Positions 5,461 to 8,882 of a stretch of DNA of 8,882 nt are shown here, one piece after another. A program made the translations under genes and the position numbers. Each line of letters opens with the position of its first letter. The stretch's first letter is position 1. Below the pieces are notes generated by a model. The model did no database searches and was not told the origin of the DNA. It worked only from the letters and a program-made list of their open reading frames with translations. This stretch comes from Planctomicrobium piriforme. Its GTDB lineage: Bacteria; Planctomycetota; Planctomycetia; Pirellulales; PNKZ01. The stretch covers positions 1 through 8,882 of the forward strand of contig CAMCTH010000161.1 in assembly GCA_945877965.1 (NCBI GenBank), read 5' to 3'.

Positions 5461-6591
5461 ATGGCCGAGTATCGCAAAGACCCGCTCGTTGAACGCTGGG
5501 TCATCATCGCGCCCGACCGTGCCGGCCGACCTCACGAGTTCGTCGAGACGGAATCGGTTCGCCGCGGCGGCGTCTGCGTCTTTTGCGCCGGCAACGAGTC
5601 GGAGACGACGCCGGAAATCGATGCCATTCGCGAAGCAGGGACGGCGAAGAACGGGCCGGGCTGGCGTGTGCGAGCCGTGGGGAACAAGTTTCCGTTTCTC
5701 AACGTGAATGGGGAATGGGGAGTGGGGAATGGGGAATGTCAGAGTGACGGCCTGTTTACATCTCATCCTGCCGTTGGGAAACACGAAGTCCTGATCGAAT
5801 CGGCGACGCACGTCACGCGGTCGGGCGAGCTTTCGGTCGAGCAGCTAACCGACGTGTTGCGGCTCTATCGGAGTCGGCTGGCCGAACTGCGTCGCGAGCC
5901 GGGCATTCGCTATGTGCAGATCTTCAAGAACGTCGGCGAGGCCGGCGGAGCGTCGATTGAGCATCTGCATAGCCAACTCGCCGCGCTGACGATCGTCCCC
6001 GCCGCGGTCGCTGAAGAGCACGCAGCTTCGCTGGCCTATCATGCCGAGCATCGTCGTTGTGTTTTCTGTGATCTGATCGCGGCCGAACTGGCGGCCAAGG
6101 TTCGCATCGTCGAGCAGACGCCGAGCTATGTCGTCGCGTGTCCCTATGCCAGTCGTTTTTCCTACGAAATGCAGTTGCTGCCGCGCCGGCATGCCGCCGA
6201 TTTCGACTGTTTGAGCGACGCCGATCTCGCCGAGTTGGCGGTGGTGCTGCGGCGCACTTTGGTGCGCGTCGAGTCGTTCGGCGCGCGGCCGGCGTACAAC
6301 GTCGTGTTGCACACAGACTCGTTTGACAGTTTTGGACCCGAGCACTATCACTGGCATATGGAAGTGCTGCCGCGCGGGTCGAAGCAAGCGGGGTTCGAGT
6401 GGGCGACGGGCGTGTTCGTGAATGCCGTGGCGCCGGAAGCGGCCGCGGCGGTCTTACGGCGGGCTCTCGGCACGTCGGCAGGCGACGATCCGCCGGTCGA
6501 AACGCCTCCGTCTGATAGCGAATCCGGTGACGGCAAAGAAGCCGGCGACTGCAAAACCGGAGTCACCCGCCGCGGCGAGTTTGCCGATTAA
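5461..6591 (+). CDS. galT: Galactose-1-phosphate uridylyltransferase family protein
   Basis: A 376-aa nucleotidyl transferase of the HIT-superfamily GalT branch, which moves a nucleotidyl group between hexose-1-phosphates through a histidine-NMP intermediate. Visible landmarks: CVFC at 39-42 (zinc cysteines), NKFPF at 75-79, HEVLIESATH at 108-117 (His117 matching the zinc histidine), EHLHSQ at 167-172 with His170 as nucleophile and His168 as zinc ligand, a second CVFC at 200-203 and HYHWHMEVLPR at 295-305. The active site reads HLH instead of the textbook HPH. Residues 82-92 are encoded by a G-rich heptamer repeat, and the last 35-40 residues are a charged low-complexity tail. No galK, galE or galM is adjacent; the neighbours are glgA and GH57. 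The natural substrate may therefore be glucose-1-phosphate with ADP- or UDP-sugars rather than galactose. Family call is firm, substrate is not. Confidence 0.88.
   Translation: MAEYRKDPLVERWVIIAPDRAGRPHEFVETESVRRGGVCVFCAGNESETTPEIDAIREAGTAKNGPGWRVRAVGNKFPFLNVNGEWGVGNGECQSDGLFTSHPAVGKHEVLIESATHVTRSGELSVEQLTDVLRLYRSRLAELRREPGIRYVQIFKNVGEAGGASIEHLHSQLAALTIVPAAVAEEHAASLAYHAEHRRCVFCDLIAAELAAKVRIVEQTPSYVVACPYASRFSYEMQLLPRRHAADFDCLSDADLAELAVVLRRTLVRVESFGARPAYNVVLHTDSFDSFGPEHYHWHMEVLPRGSKQAGFEWATGVFVNAVAPEAAAAVLRRALGTSAGDDPPVETPPSDSESGDGKEAGDCKTGVTRRGEFAD
5710..5737 (+). repeat. Heptanucleotide tandem repeat, G-quadruplex spacing, inside galT
   Basis: Four consecutive 7-base units, GGGGAAT, GGGGAGT, GGGGAAT and GGGGAAT, with a decayed partial unit (GTGAAT) before them. 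The four G4 runs separated by three-base loops fit the canonical G-quadruplex pattern exactly, on the coding strand. It encodes GEWGVGNGE, in a surface-loop position between NKFPF and the HEVLIES strand. Seven is not a multiple of three, so gain or loss of one unit would shift the frame. Confidence 0.9.
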
Positions 6592-6747
6592 GTAAGAGGA
6601 CCGTCGGTGCCGAGGATGTTTATCGCCCCGGATGTCGTTCGGCGCGACGATTGCACTGGCGATGCTAGCACGATTTGCCCGTTAGAAACTGTTCGGTCGG
6701 TCGACTCACTGCTCGTTTACCGTTCACGCTCCGCGCGAAAGTAGGTC
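6592..6747. other. Intergenic gap galT to GH57 gene
   Basis: A gap of 156 bases with no gene, no hairpin followed by a T tract and no strong promoter that I can recognise. It is long enough for the GH57 gene to have its own promoter, but read-through from galT is equally possible. Confidence 0.5.
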
Positions 6748-8882
6748 ATGTCGAATTCCATCCGCCTGGTTCTGACGCTGCATAACCACCAACCGGTCGG
6801 CAACTTCGACGGCGTCATCGAGCAGGCGTACCAAGAGAGCTACAAGCCGTTCTTGGACGTCTTTGCCAGCTACCCGGCCGACCTCAAGATCGCGCTCCAC
6901 ACGAGCGGCTGCTTGCTCGAATGGCTGGCGGCCAAGCACCCGGAGTACGTCGACCGGCTGGCCGAACTGGCGGCCGAGGGGCGGATCGAAATCGTCGGCG
7001 GAGCGTTCAACGAAGCGATCCTGCCGATGATCCCGCGCCGCGATCGCGTCGGGCAGATTCGCAGCTACTCGGAATGGCTGCAGGCCCGTGTCGGTTGCAA
7101 GCCGCGCGGCATGTGGATTCCCGAGCGCGTGTGGGAACAGTCGCTTGTCAGCGACATTGCCGAGGCGGGCATCGAATACACGGTCCTCGACGACTATCAC
7201 TTCCGCAACGCCGGCCTGCAACCGCAACAACTGCACGGCTACTATGTGACGGAAGACGACGGCCGGCTGCTCGCCGTTTTCCCGGGGAGCGAGAAGCTGC
7301 GGTACTTGATCCCGTTCTCGCCGCCGCATGAGACGGTCGACTATCTCCGCAGCATCGCCGACGAACATCCGAATTCGGTCTGCGTCTTCGGCGACGACGG
7401 TGAGAAGTTCGGCACTTGGCCCGACACCTACCGGCACGTTTACACCGACGGCTGGCTGCGTCGTTTCTTCGACGCGCTGATGGCCGAGTCGTCGTGGTTG
7501 CATCTGACGACGTTGGCCGAGGCGGTCGATTCGGTTCCGCCCGTCGGCAAGATTTATCTGCCGGACGCGAGCTATCGCGAGATGACCGAATGGGCTCTGC
7601 CGGCCGATCGCTTGGTCGAATACGAACACCTGACGCACGACATGGAGCACGACCCGCGTTGGCCGCAGCTCAAGCAGTTCGTCCGCGGCGGGTTTTGGCG
7701 GAACTTCAAAGTGAAGTATCCCGAGACCGACGAGATGTACGCGCGGATGCTGATGATCAGTCGCCGTCTGCAAGAAGCGATCGACGCCGGGCACGATCCG
7801 GAGTTGGTCGAGTCGGCGCGGCGTGAACTCTATCGCGGTCAGTGCAACTGTGCCTACTGGCACGGCGCGTTCGGCGGCATCTATCTGCCGCACCTGCGTA
7901 ACGCCATCTACACGCATTTGATTGCGGCCGACAATATTTTGAACCGTGCGGTCCCCGGCGGCGAAGCGAGCCGGAACGAGCCGTGGGTCGAAGCCATTCA
8001 CGGCGACTTCAACTGCGACGCTCGCCAAGAAATCTGCCTGAGCAACGATCGCCTCGTCGCGCTCGTCTCGCCTCATCGCGGCGGTCAGATTTACGAACTC
8101 GACGTCCGCAGCATCTGTCACAACTTGCTCGCCACCTTGGCTCGCCGCCCCGAAGCCTATCACCGCAAGGTGCTCGCCGGCGCGAACCAAACGATCAATC
8201 CCGTTGCCAGCATTCACGATCGGGTCGTCTTCAAGCAACCGAATCTCGATCAGCAGATTCGCTACGACGCTTATCCGCGGAAGGCGCTGCAGGATCACTT
8301 CTTCGACAATGAAGCGACGCTGGCGTCGATCGTCGCCGGACAAGCGACGGAGCGCGGCGATTTCCTCGTCGGCGGTTACGAAGCCAAGCTCCGCCGCAAT
8401 CCGCATCGGATCCAAGTGCTGCTCACCCGCGACGGCAATGCCTGGGGCGTGCCGCTGAAGATCACCAAGGGGATCACGCTCGAGACCGGCAGCGGCGTGC
8501 TCGACGTGGCGTACTTGATCGAAGGTCTGCCGCGCGATCGAGCGTTCCACTTCGCCGTCGAGTTCAACGTCGCCGGATTGCCGTCGGGCCTCGACGATCG
8601 CTACTTCCACGACGGTCGGCACAACAAGCTCGGCCAACTCGGCGCGCAGCTCGACCTCGAAGGTTCGCGCAACCTGAGCCTGACCGACGAGTGGCTCGGC
8701 ATCGACGTCGGCTTCCGCTTCAGCGAACCGACGCGCGTCTGGACCTATCCGATCGAGACGGTGAGCCAGAGCGAAGGGGGCTTCGAACTCGTGCATCAAT
8801 CGGTCTGCGTCATGCCGCACTGGATCGTCACCGGCGACGCCTCGGGCCGCTGGTCGACGACGTTCCAACTGGCGGTCGACAC
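6748..8882 (+). CDS. GH57 alpha-amylase / 4-alpha-glucanotransferase (3' end outside window)
   Basis: An open frame of 711 codons that runs past the right edge. It is a retaining family-57 enzyme that hydrolyses alpha-1,4-glucan or transfers it between chains. The five GH57 regions are present: HNHQP at 12-16; GGAFNE at 84-89; MWIPERVWE at 122-130 with Glu126 as nucleophile; FGDDGEKFGTWP at 214-225, with the acid/base aspartate in DDGEKFG; and MTEWALP at 279-285. A central region with CNCAYWHGAFGG (366-377) and a beta-rich C-terminal part starting near EAIHGDFNCD and GGQIYEL (445-451) match the DUF1925/DUF1926 layout of the Thermococcus-type glucanotransferase and Dictyoglomus AmyA. Near the edge SEGGFE and MPHW look like the end of that domain, so little is missing. 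Region 2 usually reads GG.FYEP; here Tyr and Pro are Asn and Ala. No signal peptide: it is probably cytosolic and acts on glycogen made by GlgA. The start has only a weak AGG upstream but fits the family N terminus. Confidence 0.93.
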   Translation, partial: MSNSIRLVLTLHNHQPVGNFDGVIEQAYQESYKPFLDVFASYPADLKIALHTSGCLLEWLAAKHPEYVDRLAELAAEGRIEIVGGAFNEAILPMIPRRDRVGQIRSYSEWLQARVGCKPRGMWIPERVWEQSLVSDIAEAGIEYTVLDDYHFRNAGLQPQQLHGYYVTEDDGRLLAVFPGSEKLRYLIPFSPPHETVDYLRSIADEHPNSVCVFGDDGEKFGTWPDTYRHVYTDGWLRRFFDALMAESSWLHLTTLAEAVDSVPPVGKIYLPDASYREMTEWALPADRLVEYEHLTHDMEHDPRWPQLKQFVRGGFWRNFKVKYPETDEMYARMLMISRRLQEAIDAGHDPELVESARRELYRGQCNCAYWHGAFGGIYLPHLRNAIYTHLIAADNILNRAVPGGEASRNEPWVEAIHGDFNCDARQEICLSNDRLVALVSPHRGGQIYELDVRSICHNLLATLARRPEAYHRKVLAGANQTINPVASIHDRVVFKQPNLDQQIRYDAYPRKALQDHFFDNEATLASIVAGQATERGDFLVGGYEAKLRRNPHRIQVLLTRDGNAWGVPLKITKGITLETGSGVLDVAYLIEGLPRDRAFHFAVEFNVAGLPSGLDDRYFHDGRHNKLGQLGAQLDLEGSRNLSLTDEWLGIDVGFRFSEPTRVWTYPIETVSQSEGGFELVHQSVCVMPHWIVTGDASGRWSTTFQLAVD

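Noticed and set aside
6724..8868. 714-codon open frame on the minus strand
   Set aside because: It lies exactly antisense to the GH57 gene, whose motifs are all intact. Its translation is Val/Arg/Ala/Asp-rich with no family features, as expected from mirrored GC-rich codons.

Overview
This is a GC-rich bacterial window. It most resembles a member of the Planctomycetota (Pirellula-like relatives). That placement is inferred from the gene complement (GH57 amylase next to glycogen synthase and a GalT-like transferase), the scarcity of Shine-Dalgarno sequences, TACAAT-type -10 candidates and GC-rich dispersed repeats. No rRNA or other phylogenetic marker is present to prove it.

Layout, left to right. 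Positions 1-128 hold two dispersed-repeat-like elements, the first cut by the window edge. About 700 bases with no credible gene follow. A fatty acid desaturase lies on the minus strand (848-1819). The 1820-2547 interval is the most interesting non-coding stretch. It contains a long stem-loop with a short T tail, then a candidate structured small RNA (about 2128-2302) ending in a textbook intrinsic terminator, then a large imperfect palindrome that is a second copy of the repeat at position 1. Four genes then run on the plus strand: a class I aspartate aminotransferase (2548-3741), glycogen synthase glgA (3890-5428), a galactose-1-phosphate uridylyltransferase family protein (5461-6591) and a GH57 alpha-amylase/4-alpha-glucanotransferase that runs off the right edge (6748-8882).

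The last three genes form an alpha-glucan cluster. GlgA elongates alpha-1,4-glucan from an NDP-glucose donor. The GalT-like protein handles hexose-1-phosphate/NDP-sugar exchange. The GH57 enzyme cleaves or transfers alpha-1,4-glucan chains. GlgA and GalT are 32 bases apart and probably co-transcribed. The aminotransferase and the desaturase look like unrelated housekeeping neighbours.

The observations most worth following up are the 6S-RNA-like structured transcript candidate, a heptanucleotide repeat with perfect G-quadruplex spacing inside the galT reading frame, the dispersed palindrome, and the use of a GalT-family enzyme with an HLH active-site variant inside a glycogen cluster. No defence system, mobile-element transposase, tRNA, rRNA or CRISPR array was seen.
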